This document shows, in pieces, positions 8,571-18,832 of a stretch of DNA of 64,000 nucleotides. The DNA is taken from assembly GCA_001310415.1 (NCBI GenBank), contig BAXE01000010.1:1-64000 (forward strand), read 5' to 3'. The DNA comes from Enterovibrio sp. JCM 19048. Its GTDB lineage: Bacteria > Pseudomonadota > Gammaproteobacteria > Enterobacterales > Vibrionaceae. The notes beneath the pieces are model-generated. The model was not told the DNA's origin. It searched no databases and saw only the letters and a list, made by a program, of their open reading frames with translations. Made by a program: the position numbers and the translations under genes. The stretch's first letter is position 1, and the number at the start of each line of letters is the position of its first letter.

Positions 8571-9106
8571 ATGTCAGATTTCAAGCAATTACACATACAA
8601 GCTCTGGTGGAGGCAAACTGGGAGACACCAGACTGGCAGCGGCTGGAACCAACATGGGAAGGAAATTGGCTCCTAGAGCGTCACTCCATGACGGAACGCT
8701 TGAAAGCCCATTGCGACACCCTGACTGTCGACGTATTAGGACTGCATGAAATTGAGCGTGGGGCACTCTCAGAGAGTGAACGTGCCTTGTTGGGTGACGA
8801 AACCTGCATGGTGCGAGAGGTGGTGCTTTCCGGTGATGATACTACCTGGCTGTGTGCCCGTACCCTGGTACCCATGTCTACCCTGACCGAGCAGGAAAAG
8901 GACATTGCGGAGCTGGGTGCAGTCCCGCTTGGACACCGGTATTTAACCAGGCCAATGCTCGCCGCGATGCGATAGAAGTGGCACACCTGACCATTGATGG
9001 TACGGTTTTGCTGGCGCGCCGTTCACGCCTGTGGGTAAATGAAAAACCGATGCTGGTATCTGAATTGTTCCTGCCGCATGCACCGATTTATCAGGAGGAA
9101 GGCTAA
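8571..9106 (+). CDS. ubiC: Chorismate pyruvate-lyase UbiC (one frameshift)
   Basis: Makes 4-hydroxybenzoate and pyruvate from chorismate, the first committed step of ubiquinone synthesis. ATG at 8571 gives MSDFKQLHIQALVE. Family motifs are LLERHSMTERLKAHC, VREVVLSGDDTTWLCARTLVP and, after the break, LLARRSRLWVNEKPMLVSELFLP. One T is missing near 8943 (corrected RYFNQANARRDA), giving 178 residues. Longer in-frame extension to 8484 is unlikely. Its stop directly abuts the ubiA start, so the two are one operon. Confidence 0.9.
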
Positions 9107-9967
9107 ATGGATGCAGCCAAAGCCCGTGCTTTCTGGCAGCTGACGCGAATGGACAGGCCAATTGGCAGCCTGCTGCTGCTCTGGCCAACACTCTGGGCGC
9201 TGTTTCTGGCCGCAGACGGCTTGCCTTCACTCAATGTGCTGGTGGTGTTTGTGCTGGGTGTGGTGATGATGCGCGCGGCAGGCTGTGTGATTAATGATTT
9301 TGCCGACCGCAATTTCGACGGTCATGTGAAGCGCACCAAAGCACGTCCGCTGCCATCCGGTCTGGTGACAGCCAAAGAAGCGCTGGCCTTGTTCGGCCTT
9401 CTTATCCTCGGCGCCTTTTTACTGGTGCTGACCCTCGACCCCCTCACCATCAAATTGTCTGTTGTCGCCGTGCTTTTGGCGTCGGTCTATCCCTTTATGA
9501 AGCGTTACACCCATATGCCACAACTGGTACTGGGAATGGCGTTTAGCTGGGCGATCCCGATGGCGTATGCGGCGCAATCCGGTGAATTGCCACCGGTCGC
9601 CTGGATGCTGTTTCTCGCCAACGTGGCATGGACAGTGGCCTACGACACTCTGTATGCCATGGTTGACCGTGATGATGACCTGAAAATTGGCATCAAGTCT
9701 TCAGCCATCCTGTTTGGCAGATATGACAAAATCGCCGTTGGCCTGCTGCAATTGGTGACGTTACTGCTGCTGACGCTGGTGGGTTATCTGAGCCAGCTTG
9801 CCACCGTCTATTACTGGTTCCTGCTTGCGGCTTCTGCTCTGTTTGTTTACCAGCAGTGGCTGGCACGCCAACGTGAGCGCGATGCCTGCTTTAAAGCCTT
9901 CCTGAATAACAACTATGTTGGGATGCTGATTTTTATTGGCTTCGCGCTGGCTGTCATTCTTAAGTAA
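9107..9967 (+). CDS. ubiA: 4-Hydroxybenzoate octaprenyltransferase UbiA
   Basis: Integral membrane prenyltransferase that joins the polyprenyl chain to 4-hydroxybenzoate in ubiquinone synthesis. The 286-residue product has the two Asp-rich metal-diphosphate motifs, NDFADRNFD (near residue 64) and [13 protein letters not shown] (near residue 184), and about eight hydrophobic helices. Start ATG follows the ubiC stop with no gap and a GGAGGA-type ribosome site inside the end of ubiC. Frame intact; ends before a clear terminator. Confidence 0.96.
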   Translation: MDAAKARAFWQLTRMDRPIGSLLLLWPTLWALFLAADGLPSLNVLVVFVLGVVMMRAAGCVINDFADRNFDGHVKRTKARPLPSGLVTAKEALALFGLLILGAFLLVLTLDPLTIKLSVVAVLLASVYPFMKRYTHMPQLVLGMAFSWAIPMAYAAQSGELPPVAWMLFLANVAWTVAYDTLYAMVDRDDDLKIGIKSSAILFGRYDKIAVGLLQLVTLLLLTLVGYLSQLATVYYWFLLAASALFVYQQWLARQRERDACFKAFLNNNYVGMLIFIGFALAVILK

Positions 9968-9990
9968 TACACTGGTGGCATCAGAAAAAG

Positions 9991-10018
9991 AAAACCCTCG
10001 CATGGCGAGGGTTTTTTG
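9991..10018. terminator. Terminator between ubiA and plsB
   Basis: AAAACCCTCGC AT GGCGAGGGTTTT stem and T-run between convergent genes; usable from both sides. Confidence 0.88.
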
Positions 10019-10025
10019 TTGGGGC

Positions 10026-12454
10026 TTATTCTGCAGGGTGGCTCTGTATCGCTTCGATAGTGAGCTGTACTTCCGGCGAGATCAGGCCGAAGACAGATTC
10101 GCGCAGCGCTTCCACCTTGTCGGTACGGGCATGGTCATCCTCATTGAGGTAGCCTTCTTCGCGCAGTGAGTTGAGCAGGGTAGAGAACACCCCTTTATCA
10201 AAGAACTCCGGCGCGTTGATACCGTGCAGGCGGCTCAGGCGCTGTGCCATCATCTGGCTCTGCTGCTCAAGGTCGGACTTCGACGTGTCTGGCTCATGGC
10301 TGAACAGGGCCAGGGTGATTGCATAGCGCTGCAGCGTTTCGGCAATAGTGCGGCCGAGCAGTTGAAGCTGGGTCAGCTTCGCCGGGTTGCGGCTGATGGT
10401 TTCACCGTCAACGATGATCAGCGACTGGCGCTCCATCTCAATTAGGGTCGCATCCAGATAGCTTTCCAGTGACGCATCATCAAAGCTCATAAACAGCTCT
10501 GCTTTCAGCAGCGGATAGAGACGGCGTACTGTGTCAAACAGCATACTGCGGTGGACACTGGTCTTGAACGTCAGCATCTGCGCGACCAATGATGGGATCG
10601 CAAACAGGTGGATGATGTTGTTGCGGTAGAAGGTCATCAGGATCGCCTGATGGCGGTCCAGTGAAATCACTTCACCCAAAGAGTCTTTCTCTACCACGAA
10701 CTTGTTCAGGCTCAGTGCGTGCTCAACCAGCTCCTGCGCCGAGTCTGTCGGTACTGTACTGGTTGCTGAATACGGTACTTGACGCAGCAGTTCAAGGTAA
10801 ATCGTCAGCTGCTGTTCCAGCGCTTCACGGCTCAGCGCGCGTTGGCGCGAGGCCAGCAGGGCTGTGGCACACAGGTCAGGGCGTTGGCAGCAGCAGCATC
10901 GTTGATTTTGGTCATCATGCGGTCGGCCAGCTCGTTCACCACAGGATTGAGCCAGTTTGGACGCTGAGGCTCAATCGGGTCGATGTCCTTTTGCCACTCC
11001 GGTGCTTTCTCATTCAGGAAATGGTTCACCGGGATCGGTTCGCCAAAGTTCACATAGCCTTTGCCGTAGTTACGCAGCTTGCGCACGATACCCACCACCT
11101 GGCCGAAGTTTTCTTTTTCCTTGCGCTTGCCCTGAAGCTCTTTGGCGTAGGTGCTGACTTCCATCACGTGCTCATAGCCAATGTAGACAGGCACCAGGGT
11201 GACAGGACGTTTCAGACCACGCAACATGGCCTGGATAGTCATGGCCAGCATGCCGGTTTTCGCTGGCAGCAAACGGCCAGTGCGTGAGCGGCCGCCTTCG
11301 GAGAAGTATTCGACGGAATAACCTTTGGCAAACAGCTCGGCGAGGTATTCACGGAATACGGTCGAATAGAGGCGGTTGCCTTTGAAGGTACGGCGCAGGA
11401 AAAATGCACCGCCACGGCGGAAAATCGGGCCTGCCGGGAAGAAGTTCAGGTTTACACCCGCGGCAATGTGCGGTGGTACCAGACCTTCTTTATAAAGGAC
11501 GTAAGACAGCAGCAGGTAATCCATGTGTGAGCGGTGACACGGCACATAGACAATCTCATGACCGTCCTGGGCCAGCTTACGCACGCGCTCTGCATTGTTG
11601 ATATTAATGCCTTGATACAGCTTGTTCCAAAGCCAAGTCAGGACACGATCGCCATAGCGAATGAGGCTTGGTGAGAAATCTGCCGCGATCTCTTCCATCA
11701 TGTCGATGGCTTCTTTGCGCACTTTCTCAACCGGTACATTGCGGCTTTCTGCCTCGTCCTGTACCGCTTTGTCGATGGCTTTGGATGCCAGCAGTCGCTT
11801 GAACAGAGCCTGACGGTTTGGCAAGTTCGGGCCGGATGCTGCCAGTTTCTGGCGTGAGAAGTGGATTTTTGCCACACGCGCCAGTTTGTAGGCGATGGTG
11901 GTATCCGTGCCATGCTTGTCCGCCATGTAACGCAGGGATACTGCGTTGCTCAGGCGCACCATGCTGTCACGGCCCAACGTCAAAATAGTGTAGAACTTCT
12001 GCAGGCCGTTCATGGCCTGTAGTGTCGCCGCCGCAGGGCGTGATTCATTGCCTGGGTTGCGGTCCCATACCACAGAAGCGGGTACCAGCTGGATATCCAG
12101 TTCGCTGTCGCGTTTGTGCAGCTCCAGCAGTTCTGTAAAGAGTTCGATGGATTCCTGAGGTACCGGATCGCTGCTTTCAAACATGCGCTTACCTTCAGAG
12201 ATAAACACATAGCGTCGCAGGGTTTTTCCACCCAGCTCGAGCGGTTCGAGCGGATCAGGCAGGCCGAGTTGCAGGCAGCTGCTGCGAAGGGTCAGCAGGT
12301 CGGTATGAGAGCGGAATGGCAGTACATAAACCATCGGGCGGGACAGGTCGAGGTCCAGCTGGGCGATGGGGTCTGACGGAATACTGATGGTCTTCACCAG
12401 CACCGACAGCGGTAAATTCAATAATTTGTGATACATCGATTGGCGAGCAGACAT
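10026..12454 (-). CDS. plsB: Glycerol-3-phosphate acyltransferase PlsB (one frameshift)
   Basis: Inner-membrane enzyme that transfers an acyl chain to the sn-1 position of glycerol-3-phosphate, the first step of phospholipid synthesis. ATG at 12454 gives [17 protein letters not shown], close to E. coli. The acyltransferase boxes are visible: [16 protein letters not shown] (HX4D), [31 protein letters not shown] and [12 protein letters not shown]. One base is missing near 10874 (CCC to CC), and correction restores [20 protein letters not shown]; corrected length is 809 residues (E. coli 807). Divergent from lexA as in enterics. The gene is essential in relatives, so the break is likely a sequence error. 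Confidence 0.95.
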
Positions 12455-12568
12455 CTGAGCGCAGCCTCTTATATTTTGTGCGACGCAAGTCTAGCAGAAA
12501 TCGTCCCCGAACTTGCAGCGAAATGACACGTTTCTCAGGGGTATTGCAGCAGATGTGTCGCATTCGTG

Positions 12569-12588
12569 TTTCATTGCAACAAATGAAA
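12569..12588. promoter_or_regulatory. Palindrome between plsB and lexA
   Basis: TTTCATT (12569-12575), six-base spacer, AATGAAA (12582-12588): an exact 7-base inverted repeat about 115 bases upstream of plsB and 111 before lexA. It looks like a dimer operator. It does not match the LexA box or the FadR consensus; the binder is unknown. Confidence 0.35.
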
Positions 12589-12636
12589 ACTGTGACCGCG
12601 GCACGGTGAATGGAGCCAATTGATGCAAAATGCGCC

Positions 12637-12665
12637 TTTTCAAGTGGTTAAACACTGGATATACT
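12637..12665 (+). promoter_or_regulatory. lexA promoter
   Basis: TTTTCA (12637-12642) and TATACT (12660-12665) with a 17-base spacer. The -10 lies inside the first SOS box, the arrangement seen at E. coli lexA. Confidence 0.65.
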
Positions 12666-12670
12666 CACAG
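12655..12670 (+). promoter_or_regulatory. SOS box 1 (LexA site)
   Basis: CTGGATATACTCACAG against consensus CTGT-N8-ACAG: one mismatch in the left half. It overlaps the -10. Confidence 0.75.
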
Positions 12671-12674
12671 TTAA

Positions 12675-12690
12675 CTGTATAAAAAGACAG
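12675..12690 (+). promoter_or_regulatory. SOS box 2 (LexA site)
   Basis: CTGTATAAAAAGACAG fits CTGT-N8-ACAG exactly, 9 bases before the lexA start. With box 1 it forms the tandem pair used for autoregulation. Confidence 0.88.
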
Positions 12691-12698
12691 GTCAAACT

Positions 12699-13321
12699 AT
12701 GAAGCCGTTAACCGCTAGACAGCAGCAAGTCTTTGATTTGATCAAAGCAAAAATCGACGATAACGGTATGCCGCCAACGCGTGCTGAAATCGCGAAAGAA
12801 CTGGGGTTCCGCTCAGCCAATGCCGCTGAAGAACATTTGAAAGCGCTGGCGCGTAAAGGTGTATTGGAAATCGTGCCGGGTGCATCGCGCGGGATCCGCC
12901 TGTTGGTGGAAACCGAAGCTGCAAACGACGAGGAAGGGTTACCACTGATTGGCCGTGTGGCTGCCGGTGAACCTATCCTGCTCAAGAGCACGTGGAAATG
13001 CACTATCAGGTTGACCCTAACCTGTTCAAGCCAAATGCAGATTTCCTGCTGCGCGTTAACGGTATGAGTATGAAAGACATCGGCATCATGGATGGCGATT
13101 TGTTGGCAGTGCACAAAACCCAGGATGTCCGCAACGGACAGGTCGTGGTGGCGCGTGTTGAAGACGATGTCACGGTTAAACGTTTGGAGCGCAAAGGCAC
13201 CCAGGTTTGGCTGCATGCCGAAAACGAAGAGTTTGCGCCAATAGTTGTAGACCTGACCCAGCAAAATCTCACCATTGAAGGCATTGCCGTCGGTGTGATC
13301 CGAAATACCGACTGGATGTGA
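12699..13321 (+). CDS. lexA: SOS repressor LexA (one frameshift)
   Basis: Represses DNA damage genes and cleaves itself when bound by RecA filaments. The N-terminal winged helix begins [16 protein letters not shown] and includes [15 protein letters not shown]. The cleavage site is Ala-Gly in GRVAAGEP (residues 89-90). The catalytic Ser is in [13 protein letters not shown] and the Lys in VTVKRLERK. One G is missing near 12980; correction gives [16 protein letters not shown] and 207 residues (E. coli 202; a few extra residues in the linker). Two SOS boxes precede it. In enterics dinF follows directly; here the oxidase operon intervenes. Confidence 0.96.
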
Positions 13322-13350
13322 TTTTAATTATCACATTCTGTTAACAAGCG

Positions 13351-13384
13351 ATGGCTTGTACCGAAAGGTGCAGGCCATTTTATT
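13351..13384 (+). terminator. Terminator after lexA
   Basis: ATGGCTTGTACC, GAAA tetraloop, GGTGCAGGCCAT with two G-U pairs, then TTTATT. The rest of the 329-base gap to coxB (13385-13650) shows no gene and no promoter I could call with confidence. Confidence 0.75.
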
Positions 13385-13650
13385 CAGTGCGGTTTTCTGT
13401 CTCTTTCCCATCCCTTTCTCACTCTCGCCTCGCGCCAAATACGCCCGGATTCATTGATGATGATACATCTGTCTTCATCTCGTAAATTCGTGGCAGATAT
13501 CATGTTTTTATGTTTTCCACTGTACATTTTTTGTTCTTTGCTTATTCCTTGCCTAGCTTTAGTTGTAAACAAAGTGTTAACCGAAGTTTCTATTTTCCTG
13601 ACCCAGTTCACAGTCCAAATTGTGGTATGAACGATACGAGGAGGGACGCG

Positions 13651-14798
13651 GTGACGACTCGCCAATTGCTTTTCTTCATTGCTATGCTGCCATCCTTCAC
13701 GGCGCTGGCCGCAAATGAACACTCGCCTTTTAACCTGACTCCCGGCGTCACGCAGATCAGTGAGAAGGTCTATGGCCTTCATATGACCATCCTCTGGATT
13801 TGTGTTGCGATTGGTGTTGTGGTCTTTGGTCTGATGTTCTGGGCCATTATCCACCACCGTAAATCTAAGGGCGCGGTGGCAGCGAATTTCCACGAAAGCA
13901 CCAAGGTGGAAATCCTTTGGACCCTGATCCCCTTCGTCATCCTGATAGCCATGGCAATTCCCGCCACCAAGGTATTGCTGGCGATGGAAGACCCATCCGA
14001 TTCAGATATCACCATCCAGATCACCGGTTCCCAGTGGAAATGGCATTACCGCTATTTTGACCAGGGCGTGGAGTATTTTTCCTTGCTCGCAACTTCCCCG
14101 GCACAGATTGAAGGTGAGCAGAAAAAGCGTGAAACCTATTTGCTCGAAGTTGACCGTCCGCTGGTATTGCCGGTAGGCAAGAAAGTGCGCTTCCTGATCA
14201 CCTCGGAAGATGTCATTCACTCCTGGTGGGTGCCGGCATTTGCGGTGAAGAAAGATGCCAACCCCGGCTTTATCAATGAAGCGTGGACGCGCATTGATGA
14301 GCCCGGCATATACCGCGGTCAGTGTGCTGAGCTTTGCGGCAAAGACCATGCTTTATGCCGATTGTGGTGATTGCCAAACCGGTGGACGAGTTTGAATCTT
14401 GGGTTCAGACCACGGCGACCGAGCAGCAGAAGGTGCGTGATGAAGAGCAGAAACTGCTGGCGATGAACATGGATATGGATGAGCTGATGACACTGGGCGA
14501 AGAGGTTTACAACTCCCGCTGCGCTGCCTGTCACCAGGTTAATGGCCTAGGTTTACCGGGCGTCTTCCCGGGTCTGGCAGGCTCTGAGATTGCAACCAAG
14601 CCTGAGCGCATGGTCGATCACCTCAATATCGTGATCCATGGCAAGCAGGGCACGGCCATGCAGGCTTTTGGGGCGCAGCTGGGCCTGAAAGAGCTGGCTG
14701 CGGTTATCACTTATGAACGTAACGCCTGGGGCAACAACACCGGCGATGCTATCCAGGCATCGCAGATCAATGCCGTTTTGAACGGTGACGATCTTTAA
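13651..14798 (+). CDS. coxB: Cytochrome c oxidase subunit II with fused cytochrome c domain (one frameshift)
   Basis: Subunit II of a caa3-type terminal oxidase. GTG at 13651 is chosen because AGGAGGG lies at 13639-13645 and the protein then starts with a signal peptide (TTRQLLFFIAMLPSFTALA). Two membrane helices follow (near residues 40-65 and 85-105), then the CuA domain with HSWWVPAF and, after repair, CAELCGKDHAFMP (CxxxCxxxHxxM). A C-terminal cytochrome c domain has the haem motif CAACH. One T is missing near 14352. Corrected length is 382 residues. The fused haem domain marks this as an oxidase of cytochrome c, not of quinol. Confidence 0.93.
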
Positions 14799-14810
14799 GG
14801 AGGCAAACCC

Positions 14811-16401
14811 ATGACAGATATGACGCCGGATCAGGTCGGCCATGACAGCCACGACCACGATCATAAACGCGCGGGATAATGCGTTGGCTGCTGACCACCA
14901 ACCACAAAGACATCGGTACCATGTATCTGGTGTTCAGTTTCACCATGTTTATGGTCGGTGGGGCAATGGCGCTGGTGATCCGTGCTGAGCTGTTTCAGCC
15001 GGGTTTGCAATTGGTCCAGCCGAATTTTTTCAACCAGATGACCACAGTGCATGGCCTGATCATGGTGTTTGGTGCCGTAATGCCGGCCTTTACCGGCCTT
15101 GCTAACTGGATGGTGCCGTTGATGATTGGCGCGCCGGACATGGCGCTGCCAAGGATGAACAACTGGAGTTTCTGGATTTTGCCTTTCGCTTTCCTGATGC
15201 TTCTTTCCTCTCTGTTTATGGAAGGGGGCGGCCCCAATTTTGGCTGGACCTTTTACGCGCCGCTTTCCACCATTTACTCGCCAGACAGCACGGCATTGTT
15301 TGTGTTTGCCGTTCACATCATGGGGATCAGCTCCATCATGGGGGCGATCAACGTTATCGTCACCATCATGAACCTGCGTGCACCGGGCATGACCTACATG
15401 AAAATGCCTCTGTTCGTTTGGACCTGGTTTATTACCGCGTTTTTGCTGATTGCCGTGATGCCGGTTCTGGCGGGGGCGGTCACCATGGTGCTGACGGACA
15501 AGTATTTCGGCACCTCCTTCTTTGATGCTGCAGGCGGTGGCGACCTGTGATGTTCCAACATATTTTCTGGTTCTTTGGCCACCCTGAGGTCTACATCATG
15601 ATTTTGCCAAGCTTTGGCATTATCTCGGCCATTATTCCGACCTTCTCGCGTAAGAAGCTGTTCGGTTATGCCTCTATGGTGTACGCGACGGCGTCTATTG
15701 CCGGTCTGAGCTTCCTGGTTTGGGCGCACCACATGTTCACCACCGGGATGCCAGTGTTTGCCGAGCTATTTTTCATGTACTGCACCATGCTGATCTCGGT
15801 GCCAACCGGGGTGAAAGTGTTTAACTGGGTGGCGACCATGTGGCGGGGCTCGCTGACGTTCGAAACCCCCATGCTGTTTGCGCTGGCCTTTATTGTACTG
15901 TTCACGATTGGCGGTTTTTCCGGCCTGATGCTGGCCATTACCCCAGTAGATTTCCAGTACCATGACACCTACTTTGTGGTTGCCCATTTCCATTATGTGC
16001 TGGTCTCTGGTGCCATCTTCTCCATCATGGCAGCGGCCTATTACTGGATGCCGAAATGGACCGGGCATATGTACAACAAGAAACTCGCCAACTGGCATTT
16101 CTGGTGCTCACTGATTTCGGTCAACATCCTGTTCTTCCCTATGCACTTCCTTGGCCTTGCCGGCATGCCGCGCCGTATTCCTGACTATGCGCTGCAGTTT
16201 GCTGACATCAACGCCATTGTCAGTGTAGGCGGCTTCCTGTTTGGCTTTTCCCAGCTGATTTTCCTGGCCGTAGTGATTAAATGTGTGCGTGGCGGTGAGC
16301 CTGCACCGGCTAAACCCTGGGAAGGTGCTGAAGGCCTGGAATGGACGATCCCATCGCCTGCGCCTTACCACACTTTTGCTACCCCGCCGAAAATCGATTG
16401 A
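14811..16401 (+). CDS. coxA: Cytochrome c oxidase subunit I (two frameshifts)
   Basis: Catalytic haem-copper subunit that reduces oxygen and pumps protons. ATG at 14811 follows AAGGAGG (14797-14803); the first ~22 residues form a His/Asp-rich leader (GHDSHDHDHK). Motifs include TTNHKDIGTMYLVFS, VHGLIMVFGAVMP (haem a ligand), WFFGHPEVYIMILP (CuB His and the cross-linked Tyr), HHMFTTGM and VVAHFHYVL. One G is missing in GGG near 14874 and one C near 15546 (restoring GGGDPVMFQHIFWF). Corrected length is 530 residues with twelve helices. Confidence 0.94.
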
Positions 16402-16410
16402 GGACGGCGT

Positions 16411-16955
16411 ATGAGTGATCAGGAACAGACCCAGAACAACGGCCGCTCAGCACTGAAACTGGCTGGCATGGCATTCCTGATGTTTGGTTTTGCCTACGCC
16501 TTGGTGCCTTTGTATGACGTGTTTTGTGATATCACAGGCATCAATGGCAAAACGGACAACAGTGTGGCGGTTGAAAGCCAGCAGGTGGACTTTTCCCGCA
16601 CGGTGACGGTTGAGTTTGTTGCCTATATCAACCCGGGTCTGGGGTGGGATTTTGTGCCGGAAGTGCAGAAAGTCAAAGTACACCCGGGAGAAACCCGGAC
16701 TATTGCCTATCACGCGAAAAACAATACTGCGACAAGTGCGGTAGGCAGGCGGTACCGTCTGTCACGCCGGGGCTTGCTGCCCAGTACCTGAATAAAATCG
16801 AATGTTTCTGTTTTAACCGCCAGCCGCTGGAAGCCGGAAAAGATGCCGAGCTGCCGCTGGTGTTTTATGTCGATCCGGCACTGCCGGAAGACATCAGCAC
16901 CCTGACGCTGGCTTACACCTTGTTCAGCGCTAAACCCGAGCCTGTGACTCAATAA
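16411..16955 (+). CDS. cox11: Cytochrome c oxidase assembly protein Cox11/CtaG (one frameshift)
   Basis: Membrane-anchored copper chaperone that delivers CuB to subunit I. One N-terminal helix (near residues 16-34) ends in YALVPLYDVFCDITGINGKT, a family signature, and the periplasmic domain holds the copper motif ECFCFNRQPL. One C is missing near 16746; correction gives AVGQAVPSVTPGLAAQYLNK and 181 residues. Located between coxA and coxC as in many proteobacterial cox operons; GAGG ribosome site 10 bases upstream. Confidence 0.92.
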
Positions 16956-16971
16956 ACGCAGTGAGGTCATC

Positions 16972-17865
16972 ATGACAACGCCAACGCAAAACGATGTCCA
17001 ACAGGAATACCAACACTACTATGTTCCGGCGCAAAGTGGCTGGCCGATTGTCGGCGCTATCGCACTGTTCTTTATTGCGGTCGGTGCCGGTTCAACGGTT
17101 GCTGGCCTTTTTGGCGGCAACGGCCCGTATCTACTTTTCGCCGGTTTCGGTGTACTCATCATCATGCTGGTGGGGTGGTTTCGCGATGTGATTCGTGAAT
17201 CTCTCGGCGGGCTGTATTCCGACCAGATGGATCGCTCGTTCCGCCAGGGAATGAGCTGGTTTATCTTCTCGGAAGTGATGTTCTTTGCCGCGTTCTTTGG
17301 CGCGCTGTTCTACGCAAGGTTGATCGCTGTGCCCTGGCTGGGCGGCGCGAGCAACAACGCCATGACGGCCGAGCTGTTGTGGCCGGATTTCATTCCGACC
17401 TGGCCGCTGGAGAAAACGCCGGGTGGTCTGGAAACCACAGCCATGGGGGCGTGGGGCTTACCGCTGATCAACACCCTTATCCTGCTTTCCTCTTCCATCA
17501 CCATTCATATTGCCCATGTCGCCCTTGAGCAGGGCAACCGCCAACGGCTGAAAATCTTCCTGGCATTAACTGTTCTGCTGGGCTGGACTTTCCTTGGCCT
17601 GCAGGCTGAAGAGTATATCCATGCCTATGAAGAGCTGAACCTGCGTCTGGATTCGGGGGTGTATGGCAATACCTTCTTTCTGCTCACCGGTTTTCATGGC
17701 ATGCATGTGTTCTTGGGGTCAGTCATCCTGTTCATTATCTGGCTCAGAGTCATGAAAGGGCATATGACGCCTGAGCACCACTTTGCCTTCCAGGCGGGTG
17801 CCTGGTACTGGCACTTTGTGGATGTGGTGTGGCTGTGCCTGTTTGTGTTTGTCTACATTCTCTAG
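16972..17865 (+). CDS. coxC: Cytochrome c oxidase subunit III
   Basis: Seven-helix subunit III that stabilises the oxidase. The 297-residue product has WPIVGAIALFFIAVGAG, a long insert between helices 3 and 4 as in the cox operons of pseudomonads and vibrios, EEYIHAYEELNLRLDSGVYG, and LLTGFHGMHVFLGSVILF with the C-terminal WYWHFVDVVWLCLFVFVYI. Frame intact. The next gene (DUF2909) runs in the opposite direction with only 3 bases between stops. Confidence 0.96.
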   Translation: MTTPTQNDVQQEYQHYYVPAQSGWPIVGAIALFFIAVGAGSTVAGLFGGNGPYLLFAGFGVLIIMLVGWFRDVIRESLGGLYSDQMDRSFRQGMSWFIFSEVMFFAAFFGALFYARLIAVPWLGGASNNAMTAELLWPDFIPTWPLEKTPGGLETTAMGAWGLPLINTLILLSSSITIHIAHVALEQGNRQRLKIFLALTVLLGWTFLGLQAEEYIHAYEELNLRLDSGVYGNTFFLLTGFHGMHVFLGSVILFIIWLRVMKGHMTPEHHFAFQAGAWYWHFVDVVWLCLFVFVYIL

Positions 17866-17868
17866 CGG

Positions 17869-18075
17869 TCAGTAAGGGCGTGGATTTGGTTCAATCGCGC
17901 CCGTTGCCAGCGCAATCAGGAGAATGACAAACACAATGACCGAAAACAGTACGCGGCGACCAAGGTAGCGCGACATCGGGACATCCGATTTCCCTTTCAC
18001 CAGGATAGGCAGCGCACGGAACAGGTTGTAGATAATAAATATCAGCAGACAGACGAGGATCCCTTTGAGCAGCAT
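17869..18075 (-). CDS. DUF2909 small membrane protein
   Basis: 68-residue protein with two hydrophobic helices (GILVCLLIFIIYNLFRAL and LFSVIVFVILLIALATGAI) and the linker SRYLGRRV, matching the DUF2909 family found inside cox operons between coxC and SURF1. It is coded on the strand opposite to the rest of the operon, and its start overlaps the proposed start of the SURF1 gene by 11 bases. Function unknown; position suggests a role in oxidase assembly or stability. Confidence 0.8.
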   Translation of the reverse strand: MLLKGILVCLLIFIIYNLFRALPILVKGKSDVPMSRYLGRRVLFSVIVFVILLIALATGAIEPNPRPY

Positions 18076-18832
18076 ATCGCCTCCAGAGAGTCAAAACGGT
18101 GATCAACGCGGTGAAAGGGCGACCTCAAAGGGCAAACCTTCACTGAGAAGAGTGGGTTTTCTTCTATTCACTGTGGTGGCGACTGTGCTGCTGGTCAAGC
18201 TGGGGTTGTGGCAAATGTCCCGTGGCGCAGAAAAAGCGGCACTGCTGGAGTCGTTGGCAATGAAAAGCCAACAGACAGCGACTTCGTTGGAGGCGGCAGA
18301 CGGGAAGGGTTTCGGGGTTTCACTTAGCGGTGGTTTTGCAGAAGACCGCAGTGTGCTGTTGGACAATCAGACCCACGAAGGACGTGTTGGTTACCGCTGG
18401 TTTGCACCGTTTCAAAGTGGCGAACAGTGGGTGCTGGCAGAATTGGGATGGGTCGCGGCACCGGCAAGCCGCGAGTCACTTCCCGAATTGCCAACTCTTT
18501 CTTCGGTTCAGGGCATCAGGGGCGTATTGGACAAGCCTTCCGAGCGGATCGTGCTGGGTGGAAGCAATACCGAGACGGGCTGGCCGCGCCGGGTTCAGAC
18601 TATTGAACCCTCACAGCTTGGATCGGCGATGGGGCTGACATTGTCTCCCTGGGTGGTCAGGGTCAATGCCGTGGATAGCGCCGACAACACATTTTCACAG
18701 CCGGCCATTCCTGTGTGGGAGCCGGTGGTGATGAAACCCGAAAAACATTATGCCTACGCCGCGCAGTGGTTTGGATTGGCTCTGGTGGTAGTGGTGGGTT
18801 TTGGCATCTGGTGGAGGAGGACGTCGCGATGA
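18065..18832 (+). CDS. SURF1-family oxidase assembly protein
   Basis: SURF1/Shy1 proteins help insert haem a into subunit I. Two membrane helices flank a periplasmic domain: RRVGFLLFTVVATVLLVKLG with LGLWQMSRGAEK after it, and AAQWFGLALVVVVGFGIWW at the end; the family motif GYRWFAPF is present. No ATG fits; TTG at 18065 gives 255 residues, while GTG at 18148 would start just before the first helix. The start is therefore uncertain, and a lost base near the beginning cannot be excluded. The stop overlaps the next ATG by 4 bases. Confidence 0.85.
   Translation: MSSISPPESQNGDQRGERATSKGKPSLRRVGFLLFTVVATVLLVKLGLWQMSRGAEKAALLESLAMKSQQTATSLEAADGKGFGVSLSGGFAEDRSVLLDNQTHEGRVGYRWFAPFQSGEQWVLAELGWVAAPASRESLPELPTLSSVQGIRGVLDKPSERIVLGGSNTETGWPRRVQTIEPSQLGSAMGLTLSPWVVRVNAVDSADNTFSQPAIPVWEPVVMKPEKHYAYAAQWFGLALVVVVGFGIWWRRTSR

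Noticed and set aside
10661-11287. Long open frame antisense to plsB
   Set aside because: Plus-strand shadow of plsB codons with low-complexity His/Arg/Gln composition.
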